Positions 1-12,086 of a DNA stretch of 64,000 nucleotides are shown piece after piece (within the stretch, counting starts at the first letter, position 1; each line of letters starts with the position of its first letter). The stretch lies in NCBI GenBank assembly GCA_963556195.1, contig OY744517.1, positions 143,116,347 through 143,180,346 on the forward strand, given 5' to 3'. The stretch comes from Sepiola atlantica (lineage: Eukaryota > Mollusca > Cephalopoda > Sepiida > Sepiolidae). Both the position numbers and the translations under genes were made by a program. The notes under the pieces are model-generated. The model worked only from the letters and a program-made list of their open reading frames with translations, did no database searches and was not told where the DNA came from.

Positions 1-39
1 AATTAATATCTATTGAGCTTAAACCTTGAAGGTTTGACT

Positions 40-42
<3 letters not shown>

Positions 43-91
<49 letters not shown>
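43..91. repeat. (TA)n microsatellite
   Basis: Uninterrupted TA dinucleotides, about 24 units. Confidence 0.97.
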
Positions 92-1880
<1,789 letters not shown>

Positions 1881-2180
1881 TTCTAACGCCAATATCAGTC
1901 GAGGATCAAAGACTGAGCCATTGTGATGGCGGTGGCCTTCTTATGTCCGGCTGTGGTATTTTTCTGTTCTGCTCCAGGAGGTCCATCCTTCTAGATCTTG
2001 TCTTCGCACTTTAGTTAGGAGTTAGTATACAGCTAACTGCCTGGACGCTTTCACCAGGGCATGCCGACGGGGTTGCTTAGACATTTCTTAAGGGGCCAGA
2101 TTGCACCATATCTTGTCGTTGGTCTAGTCTCTCTACCTTCTGGCCTTGTGCCACATCTTCCCGCTGTGGAAGGGAAGTAA
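1881..2180. repeat. GC-richer dispersed segment, copy 1
   Basis: Markedly richer in G+C than its surroundings. It shares the core ATGCCGACGGG, with similar context (GCCTG before, a TTTTTAA-like stretch after, then CCTTGTGCC), with 6985-7230. The two look like diverged copies of one dispersed repeat. Function and class unknown. Confidence 0.4.
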
Positions 2181-2559
2181 ATACACTTCCACAACAACTA
2201 AGTAAAAAACCTAAGTGTAGAGATGAAATTCGTCAGACAACTGATGGGAATGTGGAATATAAAACCTACAGTAATACTAATACTTGGAAGAGCACTAGGG
2301 CCAGTCTCCAATAAAACAGGGGAAAATACTATAATAGACTCGAACCAGTAGCTTGATTTATACGGTACAAGAACGGCATTAAAGTTAAGTAGAAAAAGAA
2401 TCACATTTACATAGGTACGATACACGACTCGAAGTAGGGATGGGGTATCTTAAGACGAGCCGAAGGGTACTGAGACTACCGGGTAACAGTTGACGATATT
2501 TAAGAAAAAAACTATAACTTGACTCCAATCACAACGAAACAAATAACACAATGGCAGTA
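2181..2559. other. No recognisable gene
   Basis: Unique DNA. A 75-codon minus-strand frame (2198-2425) is hydrophobic but unrecognised. Confidence 0.55.
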
Positions 2560-3480
2560 ACGTCGGTTGGTACCACGGAAAGTTTCCGCGAAGTGTCTGA
2601 GAGGATGGAAAGATCGAGGAGAAATATTACCATACATACTTCGACTAGAAGGCAATAAGATTCCTGAAAAATTAAGGGGACTTAGTGTCACTCACATTCC
2701 GAGAAAACCACAGGTTGCTATCGGCGAGAAATCACTGCTAAGGGTTAGTGCGTAAACATAATAATGAAATTGAGAGTACTAAAATCTAGGAGTGTTTGCT
2801 GTCAGTCAGACTTCAGGGGAAACTACCCTTTTCAGCGTTAAGTTACTGATTGCGACTGATATAAGCACTCCAAGTGAGTAATAATGATAAAAGAGCCGAA
2901 AGGAATATGGGACATGAAGAACATTACGGTCTTTCTAATAATTGTAGGAACACTAGAAACAATTTCCGCAAAAAGTGGAAAAAGACTAGGAGAACATGAA
3001 ATCAATGGGATGATTGACACCATACAGCGCACGGCACTGATGGATTAAGGAAAATCCTTGAGTGCTGACACTAACGCCCATAAACAGGTAACGCCGTCCA
3101 ACCACAGATATGTTAAAATAGAAATAGAACAAAAAGTATAGAATAGAACATTACACGAGTCCAAGAGAACTGACATTGCCAGAAGTCCCATAATCTGACC
3201 GCCTCCCCCAATAAAATGATGACACTAGCCTCGGTCGGTTCCAAACTAAATAGTCGTGAATGGTCAATGAGGATGGAAAGACCGAGGGCGCAGAGAGTAA
3301 TGGAATCTTGAGATTCCGGAGAAATCCAACGGTCTTTATCAACAGGAAATCAATAGTAAACAGCTTTTGCAATAACGTAAAGTTATTTGCAACGGCTATC
3401 AAAAGTGGCAATATCTGATCAGACTGGTTGTTACTTAGACTTCAGGGAATACCACTTGTCATTGCCAGTGAGCAATCACT
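2560..3480. repeat. Two related segments about 660 bp apart
   Basis: The segments at about 2560-2840 and 3220-3480 share in order GGATGGAAAGA(T/C)CGAGG, a GATTCC(T/G)GA block, a block around AATCACTG, and TCAGACTTCAGGG/TTAGACTTCAGGG. This suggests an old direct duplication or two adjacent copies of one repeat. Open frames in it are short and not recognised. Confidence 0.35.
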
Positions 3481-4179
3481 GAAAATAACTCGTTCATGTT
3501 GTTGTTGTTATTTATGCTCTTACTATCATTATTGTTGTTATATAGTTCGATTACTGACAAGGAAGCACACGTTTAACACAGATTTATAAAAGATATAAAG
3601 TTCGTTTGTTCGTTGTCACACGTTGAACTCTGTGGTAAAATGGTTTGAAAAGGGTTCTCTCGGCGAATGTCGATCAGAGAAATGAAAGTTGGCTCTCTTA
3701 TAGTTTGATTAGCTACAGGGAAAAACTTTTGTGTCACATTAGTCGCTGCCAACATTCGACCTCTCTATGCTGACCTTCTATCTAACACTGCGCATCCAAC
3801 ACCGCGCATCGACCCTTCATAACTCCCAACCTCCTACAACCATATATACTTTCGCCTGTCCTTAAATTCCTGCTTAGCGAACTGGCTAACCATCATGCCA
3901 AATAAGTCGATAAATTAAATACTATAAATGTTATAAAATGGGTGTCTAAATTATTATTAAAAAATAGAATATTATACATATGTTAATTAAAATTACTTAA
4001 AATATGAATATATTTTATTCTTAAGAATATATTTATTAATTATAAGAATTTGCAGAAACTTTCACTTTAATTAAAGTTAAATAATATCAATGCTTTCTCA
4101 ACTTACCCCAGAATACATACGAAATATTTAATATGCTTATTAATATTAACTAAACAAATAAAAAGTATTTCGGTTTTGA
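3481..4179. other. No recognisable gene
   Basis: Strongly AT-rich, especially 3900-4180. Nothing recognised. Confidence 0.6.
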
Positions 4180-4525
4180 ATTTTTTAGATGAGGATCGAT
4201 AATTTGTATTATTTATATTATTCGGACTACTACTTTAATCTTGAATGTGGTTCTCACAACGTTTCGGCTGATATAACCTACGACCTTCTTCATGTGCATA
4301 TTTTTGAAACTGACAATTCTCTAGTTGAACTTGGTAATCTTCATGTAAATCTCATGAACCAAGACGGAATTTCGAACTGCAGTGTATATTTTATCCGCGA
4401 TGAGAGATTGTTCTCATTCTGTCAGCAATGAAGCGATAAACGTGCTATTCTAATTATTATCGTCTATAGTAAGAATTGCACTTTCAACGTCCAGAATACT
4501 GTTCATTAGAACTGATTGTTAACAA
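4180..4525 (-). mobile_element. SINE-A copy 1 (tRNA-headed, hammerhead-like)
   Basis: On the minus strand this reads as a decayed tRNA-like head (near 4525), a middle with repeated 'gagttcga' blocks, then GAAGAAGGTCG, a hairpin, GCCGAAACGTTGTG, and a tail ending near TCTAAAAAATTCC. The layout matches seven or eight other copies in the window (best at 24930 and 33303). The 80-codon plus-strand frame here is the antisense of this repeat, not a gene. The hammerhead-like core has AUGAAGA where CUGAAGA is expected. Confidence 0.75.
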
Positions 4526-4785
4526 ATATGTTGAACCGTTACGTCATGGATCTATGTGGACATTTCTAGCATGGATTTTGAGAGGCTTTAATCTAATTTT
4601 GTCTAAATGGGTAGTATAAGATGATCAAACAATGCCACAGATGGAATCATTAATTAGTCCAAATCTTTTATGCAATCCAACCATATTTGGTACACATATG
4701 CTAGAATCAATACCTGACTTGCCCATCAAGTTTCAGTCATGAATGTCCAACAGACTTTATTCTATCGTTATTCAATGATAAGTAC

Positions 4786-5010
4786 ACCTAGATACGACGT
4801 GAGAAAATCAAATAACTCTGACACACTGCTCTCTTAACACTGTCCCGATTTGGGCTGTGATGGATCTCTTCAACTCAGGAGCAGACTTGGAATTATTTTG
4901 ATATACATAGATTATCCTTGAGATAAGCACACAGACAAGCATACGGGGCGATATTGTCCGGGGTGTGTGAATCTTTCCTATTGATGAGACGATCACCAAA
5001 GTATCCCCGC
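4786..5010 (+). repeat. Unclassified dispersed repeat B, copy 1
   Basis: It shares GATACGACGTG, a TAACNCTGACACAC block, CAGTGCCCTGATTT-like and GATGAGA(C/T)GAT(C/A)ACCAAAGT blocks, in the same order, with 24112-24345. No terminal repeats or coding capacity seen. Confidence 0.55.
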
Positions 5011-6657
5011 ATATCATTGAACGACGATAAAACAAAGACTGTTGGACATTCATGGGTGATACTTGATAGACCAGTCAGCTATAAACTGAAGTTAATTTGT
5101 ACTAAATATGGTTGGATTGTAGAAAAGAATCGGAAATGTTATTAACGATTCCGTCGGTGGCATTTCTGGGGGTAATTCTGTTGTATTATTATATTTAGTC
5201 TGATTTAGTTTTACGCAAAATAAAATTCAGATACGTTCCATTTATTTAAATTTTAAGCATATCCATATTTGACGAGGATTAATAAATATTCCCAACATTT
5301 TCCTGGGAATATTTTAATGAATGATTATTGGGAATAATTCAAATACTTGCGTGAAATTTGATCCATAGTAATTAGACACCAATTTAACAAGATTTAAGAC
5401 CTTTAAGGTTGTGTCCCAAATTTTAGACATGTTTTAGAATCTAAACCATGGATTTAGATTAAAATGTAATAAGGATTGTAGAATAAGACTTAATTTTTGT
5501 ATTTGTTGTGCAAAAATATTTTCTTCGGTCAATTTATTTTATTAGTAACTGGACGGGTATTCTGCTCGTTATTAATAAAATTTAATATTCCTCTGGTCAG
5601 AAAAAGTGAACAGCCAGAAAAAAACATTCAGGGTTTTAGTGTTTTTATGAGTCCTCAGTTTGTGGGCGTGATACGAATTAGTCTAGTCTGTGCTGAAACT
5701 AAAATATTCAATTGTTTTTTTCAAAATCTATTGATAACTAAAATTACGGCACTTACTACTAACGGTTATTTAACGATATTTTAGACTACCCACAAAATAG
5801 ATATGGAAAATGAAGAAGACAATAATGTGAAACGTGAAACAAAGACGTAAAAGGCACGAATTAACCAAGAACAAACAGCAAACACTACTGGAGAAATGGT
5901 AACATTCAAATTTTTATTTTGATTTCAGAACAATTACAACATAAGTTTACATTAAATAAATTATTTTACCATTTAAACGTTTTCTTTGTTTCTTGTAGTT
6001 CTTTACCTTCAATTATTTATACTTTGGTAAATATAGTGTATTCCTGTAACATATATAACCTTATAAGTATATGCTTCAGTTAACTAACCTATTCAAAAGA
6101 AAAAGGTATGTATCAACTTTTAGCGATCAGAGCGAGTAATATATTTCCCAATTATAAAACATCATAAGTTTTATATCCGTTTATGTACATTTACATTTTA
6201 AAAGTAAAAAAACCTAATACTTGTCTCCCTTTTATCCAATAAATTTAGAAATAATTTTAAAAAGCAAAATATATAATTTACTACCATGTAATTATTGGAA
6301 CTCACTAATTAATAAAGAATATAAATAAACGATGTTTTCGAAAAAAAACAAGACATGAAACAGTTTCTCCGATAATAACAACAGGAGGATTTTGAGGATT
6401 AAAAACTTAAAAAATATATTTTCTGAAGCTAAAATGTGATAATTAATAATTTGTGTATATCATATTAGAAATATTTTTCATGGAATTTTTTAGGCAAACT
6501 TACTCATTTATTTTTAATTTGTTGTTTCAAACCTTTGCATGAAGCAATAAGAAATTATAAATTACAGTCTTATTTTATTACAATATAGAGTCTAGAATAA
6601 ATTGACTTAAAACAATTGTAAAAAGGCTTTTGCTATACATTTTTTATTATCTGTAAA

Positions 6658-6661
<4 letters not shown>
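5011..6661. other. AT-rich stretch with a decayed repeat C copy
   Basis: No gene recognised. About 5200-5480 resembles 20440-20690 and 21890-22265 (GTGAAATTTGA, AAGATTTAAGACC-like and AAATTTTAGACAT blocks), so it holds an old copy of repeat C. The rest is very AT-rich. The 95-codon frame at 5497-5784 is unrecognised. Confidence 0.5.

Positions 6662-6696
<35 letters not shown>
6662..6696. repeat. (TA)n microsatellite
   Basis: About 17 TA units. Confidence 0.95.
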
Positions 6697-6700
<4 letters not shown>

Positions 6701-6984
6701 ATAGTCTACTTCAACGTGAGTTTTGCATGTTTTCTTCGCTGTTTTCATTCATCTTTTTTGCTTTGGACCAGTATGTTTATTGTAATAATTAAACCAAGGT
6801 CTCTGATGAGCAGTTTGTAACAGCTAAGTACTGTATCATTGTTTACTAGTTGCGAAACGGTCGTAACAAAATAAAAATATAAGCTTTCGTAAAAACAAAA
6901 AAATAAATAAAACATTGTGATTGTAGATTGACGTTTCATCTTGGTCATTGGAATTCAACCAATTTCATGCTCTATATACATGTT

Positions 6985-7230
6985 CCGGAGCCGGAAACGT
7001 AGCTTCATTGAGCTTGCAGTTTGAAACAATTGGGGAGGAGTAAGTTTATTGCTTACTGCCTGAGGCGCCTCTACCGTGGAATGCCGACGGGCCTGCCCAG
7101 GCAATTTTTAAACCCCACTTTCTCGACCCGACCTTGGGTCACATCTTACTTGTGGGAGTGAGATAAAAACTGGCCTTGTGCCTAACTCCTGGAGAGAAGT
7201 AAATCAATACTCTTGCAGGCAAGTATTGTT
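6985..7230. repeat. GC-richer dispersed segment, copy 2
   Basis: Second copy of the segment at 1881-2180 (shared ATGCCGACGGG and flanks). It ends where the inverted repeat around the 7.3-kb PLE begins. Confidence 0.4.
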
Positions 7231-7337
7231 GAATATAACAGACAACTTATGTCTGGATATCCTTTGGTAGATCCTTTCAATACTCCGAATCGGAATCTTC
7301 GTTTCGGCAATTAACTAACGACCGTTTCTGCCCCCGA

Positions 7338-7505
7338 TCGGAATTAAGAAAACTCTTAGTAGAAAATACCAAAATCTTAGAATATAGTACTAACAAACAA
7401 AAACTCCATATATTAGAAGCCCTATATATAAAAACCAAAACACCCTAATTGACAGAATTAACTTTAATACCGGTAATAATATACTGAAATGTCTATAATT
7501 CTAAC
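7338..7505 (+). pseudogene. PLE GIY-YIG endonuclease, C-terminal remnant
   Basis: In one frame the peptide reads ENTKILEYSTNKQKLHILEA then LYIKTKTP before a stop. One base on, the next frame continues LIDRINFNTGNNILKCL. This is the conserved end of the GIY-YIG endonuclease of Penelope-like retroelements (a 'rL.ilEA..Ik...P.iN' block and a 'TG.NIL' tail), and it matches the second fragment at 9046-9400. The reverse transcriptase and the GIY/YIG residues are missing. The frame is broken, so this is a dead 3' fragment. Confidence 0.75.
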
Positions 7506-7585
7506 TATAGTTTCGTACTTATTACATAATTCCCACCAAAACCATCTATAATACTAACACATGGTCGGTACCTGATTATCATTAT

Positions 7586-7627
7586 TCCCCTGAAGATGGA
7601 CTCGGATGGGTCTGAAAGTACTTGGGA
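7586..7627 (+). ncRNA. Hammerhead-like motif downstream of a PLE
   Basis: Elements in order: stem I strand TCCC (7586-7589), core CTGAAGA (7590-7596), one unpaired T, stem II GGAC/GTCT around an 8-nt loop, GAA (7614-7616), the palindrome AGTACT (7617-7622) as a minimal stem III, cleavage-site U (7623), and GGGA (7624-7627) closing stem I with TCCC. This is type I hammerhead topology with the very short palindromic stem III reported for PLE hammerheads. The extra base before stem II departs from the consensus, so activity is uncertain. Confidence 0.6.
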
Positions 7628-7732
7628 CACAAATAAAAACGATAGCAGATTCATCGGTTAATTCCCACCCGAAACTAAGATTCTGATTCGGAGTATTGAA
7701 AGGATATCCAGACATAAGTTGTCTGTTATATT

Positions 7733-7737
<5 letters not shown>

Positions 7738-7813
<76 letters not shown>
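7738..7813. repeat. (TA)n microsatellite
   Basis: About 38 TA units, starting at the edge of the inverted repeat's right arm. Confidence 0.97.
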
Positions 7814-7815
<2 letters not shown>

Positions 7816-8569
7816 AAATAGAGACAAAATGTATATTACACTGGTTGATTAATTTCATGCCATCCAACTTGAACATAGATGTTTAATTTTCTAATAGTAG
7901 ATTTAATTTTAGTGGATGCCATTACGTTAGACCTCTGTGTTCAAGGTGATAGACTGGTGGGCGTTACAAACATAGTGGTCATCGCCGATACCATAGTACT
8001 AAAGAGGAACAAATAAAAGATTATCATCACCAAGAAAAGAAAGGCCATAATTAAACGAATGAAGAAAGAAAGAATAACGTTTTCACCAGAAACAGGAGAG
8101 AAAGAAAGCAAGAACAAAAGAATCGCATCATCGTTAGCAACTAAAAAGAAAAAAAAAGAATTAAAGAATGAAGAAAAGGCGGCAGTGTCGGTTAAAAAGT
8201 TATTTGCTTTGATCTTAGGCCAAAATACCTTACGAGGTAACACTTTTCATCCTTTTCTCTCTCCCTCTAACACTCTCTCTTCCTCTCGCCCCCTCTCTGT
8301 CTCTCGATGTAAGTGTTTCCATCGTACGGCAGTTTTTTGTATAACTGTAAGTCTGTTCTGTCTTTTTATTCGAAGAATCACAAGAGGTTCAGAAGTCACT
8401 CAATGATACTTTTCGTTTTTGGTTTCTTTTTCTTTCCGTTTTCTTTGTTTTTATTCAAACTATGTTTTATGAATACTTTGTCGACAGCTGCTTCAAGGTT
8501 GGGAGCACAACAATCACCTTTATTACTATATTTTAGAGCTCTCTCTCTCTCATTATGTCACATACACTA

Positions 8570-8573
<4 letters not shown>
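7814..8573. other. No recognisable gene
   Basis: It holds a purine-rich tract (8055-8190) giving a lysine/glutamate-rich 115-codon frame, and a CT-rich tract (8250-8310). Neither resembles a known protein. I treat the frame as compositional. Confidence 0.5.

Positions 8574-8632
<59 letters not shown>
8574..8632. repeat. (TA)n microsatellite
   Basis: About 29 TA units. The flank that follows (to about 8695, minus strand) resembles the flank of the array at 20180: GTTCAACAA...CTTGCTGCCTAA-like next to TA in both. Confidence 0.95.
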
Positions 8633-8635
<3 letters not shown>

Positions 8636-8763
8636 GGCAGCAAGTTATTACTCAAACAGGCTTTGTTGAACAACACGGAATTTTCGTGTGTGCATAACTT
8701 TTTTTAAGGTTTTTGAGGCGTCTAGCAATCTTTCGGGTTTCACCGATTGTTCGTAATTCGGTC

Positions 8764-8806
8764 ATTTTTCTAGCGCTTTCGACCATTTTGGTTGTCCTCG
8801 GGAGTA
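8764..8806 (-). ncRNA. Degenerate hammerhead-like motif
   Basis: The minus strand has CCGAGGA (8801-8795; expected CUGANGA, so the second base is mutated), stem II ACCA/UGGU, GAA (8780-8778), the palindrome AGCGCU (8777-8772), then A. Only about 2 bp of stem I remain. It lies about 240 bp downstream of the minus-strand PLE fragment that ends at 9046. Confidence 0.35.
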
Positions 8807-9045
8807 GGTTTTTTTTATTATAAATGAAAAGACTTGTGTTATCGTTTTTTATAGGTATTTTGAAGGGTGAATGAAGGAAACGAGGTTTAGTTGATTATTA
8901 TTATTGTATGTTTAGTTTTGTCTTGTTATATTATATTTTATTTTATTATTTTGTTTGTTTGTTTATTTGGTTTCATAATTTATTATTTATATATTTATTT
9001 TATTTAATTTATTCATTTTTTATTTTTTCATTACTTTATTTTCAT

Positions 9046-9400
9046 TTAATTATGAAATACATTTAGTATGTTGGTACCGGTGTTGGAACCTATTTTGTTA
9101 ATATTGGGCTGCTTGGTTTTAATGAATATTGCTTCTAGTATTTTAAGTCGGTTCATGCAATTATTTTTGTGTATGATTTTGGTGTTAAATGTTAATATTT
9201 TCCGTATGTCGACCGACTGTAGTCTTTTGTTATGTGAGGTAATGTGACGTTCGATGGCGCTGGTATCGAATAAATGGTATGTTAGACGTCGAGAGAGAGA
9301 GAGAGAGAGAGAGAAGGAGAGAGAGAGTTGTTGTAGTATGGCCAATATAGGTACTATATACTTGTTCTGTGTGTGTTGTAGGGAGACACTCCTTATGGAA
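9046..9400 (-). pseudogene. PLE GIY-YIG endonuclease fragment split by (GA)n
   Basis: Two minus-strand frames together cover the YIG half of a PLE endonuclease. One reads TYIGHTTTTLS, then runs into translated CT repeats. The other resumes RRLTYHLFDTSAIERH and continues KILEAIFIKTKQPNINKIG to GTNILNVFHN and a stop at 9046. TYIG is the YIG motif and the EAIFIK block carries the conserved Glu region. A (GA)n microsatellite (9291-9328) sits exactly between LS and RR and shifts the frame. No reverse transcriptase is present. Confidence 0.8.
9291..9328. repeat. (GA)n microsatellite inside PLE coding DNA
   Basis: GA units with one AAGG interruption, located within the endonuclease reading frame. 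Confidence 0.95.
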
Positions 9401-9640
9401 ATTGAAAAAGGAAAGCAACAACTATTATTTATGTATTCATCAACATTTCGATGACTGTCTGAAGAAAAACAAGTACCAAATATTTGAAATAGAGGTAGTG
9501 GCAGGTGTTTCAAACATTTGGTACCTGTGTTTGTTTTTTTTCAGACAATCATCCTGCGAAAGTCTTGTAATAAAGACGAAACGTTGATGAATATATAAAT
9601 AATATTTTTTGGTTTTACTTTTTCAATTTCCATTACGTCG
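9396..9640. repeat. Long inverted repeat beside a PLE fragment
   Basis: The left arm (about 9396-9500) and right arm (about 9505-9640) are imperfect reverse complements. The inverted order pairs GGAAATTGAAAAAG with CTTTTTCAATTTCC, TATTCATCAAC with GTTGATGAATA, CAGACA blocks, and GGTACCAAATATTTGAAA with TTTCAAACATTTGGTACC. The centre is only a few bases. A hammerhead-like motif lies on the right arm. Confidence 0.8.
9550..9589 (+). ncRNA. Hammerhead-like motif with mutated core
   Basis: Stem I CATC (9550-9553) pairs with GATG (9586-9589). Stem II GTCTT pairs with AAGAC. GAA (9578-9580), the palindrome ACGT (9581-9584) and U (9585) are in place. The 5' core reads CTGCGAA instead of CTGANGA, so it should be inactive. 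Confidence 0.45.
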
Positions 9641-9660
9641 GCACACTTTTCCCATTCTTT

Positions 9661-9663
<3 letters not shown>

Positions 9664-9726
<63 letters not shown>
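9664..9726. repeat. (TA)n microsatellite
   Basis: About 31 TA units just beyond the right arm of the inverted repeat. Confidence 0.97.
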
Positions 9727-9729
<3 letters not shown>

Positions 9730-10112
9730 TTATTTTCTTGAAGTTAACGCAAAGGTTTTGTTGTTCAATAGCGGACGACTAGAGCTTTTAATTTAACACT
9801 ATGTAAAAACTTAATTATTCAGAGAAACATTCGATATTTCCGTCAAAACACTTTTATTTAAAAACAATTGTTCCTGCCTATTCCAAGAGCATACATTTAT
9901 TTGATATACAAAATATCACCGATATTCACGAGAAAGCTTCATCAGTGTATAAAAATTAATCAGGCTAAAAAAATAAAATGCATCCAACTTTCATTTAACT
10001 TAGACATAGCTTTTCGCTTAAAATTCGAAAAGAAAACTTATTTAACTCTATTTTCCATATAATGGTTGGTGTTGTATCATGTTTATGATGTATGCTTTCC
10101 TCTTTTGTTCAT

Positions 10113-10114
<2 letters not shown>
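9727..10114. other. No recognisable gene
   Basis: AT-rich, with nothing recognised. Confidence 0.55.

Positions 10115-10171
<57 letters not shown>
10115..10171. repeat. (TA)n microsatellite
   Basis: About 28 TA units. Confidence 0.97.
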
Positions 10172-10175
<4 letters not shown>

Positions 10176-10309
10176 TAGTAAATTAAAGATAAGCGATTTA
10201 TTGTTTGATAATACTCTATGGTGATAATATAAAGCTCAATATATTGAATAGAGCAATCAATTACAGAGATGAAAGATAAGAATAAAAAATAGTAATAATA
10301 CTATATTTA

Positions 10310-10411
10310 TTAAAACATCAGAAGTTTAAAGCAAGGAGTTTCATATCCTTAATCCATGTATTTTTAAAGACAAAATCTTTTTATCAGAGGATAAAAATTC
10401 TGATGTTTAAA
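10310..10411 (-). repeat. Repeat G fragment
   Basis: It shares, on the minus strand, the block CTCTGAT...AAAAATCCATG-like...TTAAGGA with 12700-12990 and 57900-58165. It is bounded by an 11-bp inverted pair AAACATCAGAA/TTCTGATGTTT. Confidence 0.4.
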
Positions 10412-10473
10412 TAAATATTGTATCTTTACAATTTTTTATCCTCATATTTCATCTCTTGAATTATATATATAGT

Positions 10474-10570
10474 CATCCACAGACAGGCTTTTCGTTGTAT
10501 CGCAAATTTTCCGTATGGCTAGACAGTCAGATGTTTCAAGTTTAGATCGAAACTAGAAAGTTTTTTCGAC
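10474..10570 (-). mobile_element. SINE-H remnant (tRNA box B plus hammerhead 3' half)
   Basis: On the minus strand a box B-like CTAGTTTCGATCTAA is followed by GCCATAC and then ACGAAAA...CTGTCTGTGGATGA. The last part is the 3' half of the SINE-H hammerhead (GUC|UGUGGAUGA). The CUGAUGA core is lost. It ends in TATATAT. Confidence 0.5.
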
Positions 10571-11130
10571 TGTCGAAGATCTTAACTACTACGTTATTAG
10601 CAACAGCCATGAGGAATGGACACATTAATATTAATATAAGCAATATAAGCTGTGAAGATTTTTCTTTGTCTCGTAAATACCATTTCCCCTGTATCGTTTT
10701 GAAAATTAAATAGCTATTTTTACTACACACCACGTAATAAAGTATGTTATGTCAGTTATATAAGGCAAATATTAATCTATGTTGTTAAAAAATTAAAAAA
10801 ATTCTATTCCCGACGAATTTTCATATGTTAATATTTTAATACTTTATCCTGTTGGATATGTTATTTTTGATTAATCATAAATAGAGGAAGGCGAAGAGCT
10901 TTTATCCTCTCACTTCCACATTAACTCTCACTGTTTCGCTGGACACCGGGAAAACATTTAATAGGACAAATGTTTAAAAATTCACTGTGAAATAGAAGAT
11001 AAAAAGTGAAAAACTCATGAATTATTATTTTCGCTCTTCTTTTCTCCTTTTTTTCTGTTGTCTTTACCTGACCAACATTCGACTATAAAGAGATTTAGAG
11101 AGAGAACGGTAGAAAAAAGTGACGAAGAGA
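10571..11130. other. No recognisable gene
   Basis: AT-rich unique DNA. Confidence 0.55.
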
Positions 11131-11200
11131 GATTAAAGATATATAGATATATATAGAGAGACAGACAGACAGACAGAGAACAGAGAGAGAAAGAAGTAAA
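11131..11200. repeat. Mixed GATA/GACA/GA simple repeat
   Basis: Interrupted TAGATA, GACA and GA units in succession. Confidence 0.85.
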
Positions 11201-11286
11201 AAAAACTGTTCCAAGCTATTTAATCGTTAGTAATTTTACTCTTTAAACATTTCAAATTGCAATACTAAGCAGATATAGATATATAT

Positions 11287-11287
11287 G

Positions 11288-11360
<73 letters not shown>
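11287..11360. repeat. Compound (CA)n-(TA)n microsatellite
   Basis: CA units at 11287-11308 run into TA units at 11309-11360. Confidence 0.97.
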
Positions 11361-11363
<3 letters not shown>

Positions 11364-11794
11364 TAAACATGTTTAAGGATATCTGTATTTTGCGTTCATA
11401 CATTCTATGTTATCAAAGCTGATAATAATTATCTACGGAACTGGAAACAGAATGTTCAATCCATCAGAGAAACCATTTAAATATCTTCACACATGCTATA
11501 AACACGCAACAACACTACACACAGTTTTAAGACTATTTTTATGCATACAATTGTTTTCGCTCTTTACAAAACACATCATTTCGTGATACTATATAAACTC
11601 AAGATATGTTTTCCAGAAGCTTTGTCAGTGAATTTTGTCTCCAACAAACAAAACCCAGAAAAATCCCAAATCAAAACCGTCAACCACAAAAATGCCATAT
11701 TCCTTCAGTATAATTATCTTTTTCTTTTTATCGTTTGCTTATAAAATAATAAACTCAGAATATTTATTAAGATGTATACATATATGAAATAATT
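11361..11794. other. No recognisable gene
   Basis: Unique AT-rich DNA. The 67-codon frame at 11541 is unrecognised. Confidence 0.5.
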
Positions 11795-11840
11795 ATCCAC
11801 AAGAGAGTGTTTCGTCGTCTACGGCTCTTCAGCGTGGATG
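11795..11840 (-). ncRNA. SINE-H hammerhead remnant
   Basis: Minus strand: stem I AUCCACG (11839-11833) pairs over 7 positions (one G-U) with UGUGGAU (11801-11795). The core is CUGAAGA (11832-11826), which fits CUGANGA. Stem II is GCCGU.../CGAC with one mismatch, then GAAAC. The cleavage triplet GUC has become UCU, so this copy should not cut. No tRNA-like head is visible upstream. Confidence 0.7.
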
Positions 11841-12027
11841 AATTTAGGTTAATTGATAATGGATTATTCTTTTAAAAATAAATTATATATAGACATCCCC
11901 ACATATATAGAGTACAACATGCAATGTAACTGAGGTCAGTCCCTTATAGTATTTAGGTAAATGCTTAACCTAAGATTATTGAACTTGTCCAAATTCTCTC
12001 TATTGTCAAAATAATAACAAATATAAT

Positions 12028-12030
<3 letters not shown>

Positions 12031-12082
<52 letters not shown>
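12031..12082. repeat. (TA)n microsatellite
   Basis: About 26 TA units ending at the left arm of a foldback element. Confidence 0.97.

Positions 12083-12086
<4 letters not shown>

Larger units (their letters stand above)
7226..7738. repeat. Inverted repeat enclosing a PLE fragment
   Basis: The left arm (7226-7308) and right arm (7648-7738) are near-perfect reverse complements over about 75 bp: TTGTTGAATATAACAGAC, GGATATCCTTT, CAATACTCCGAATC and GTTTCGG match in inverted order. The left arm has an 8-bp GGTAGATC insertion. The right arm ends directly in a (TA)n array. Confidence 0.8.

Noticed and set aside
8059..8406. 115-codon Lys/Glu-rich plus-strand frame
   Set aside because: It follows a purine-rich tract, has an equally open antisense frame, and matches no family I know.
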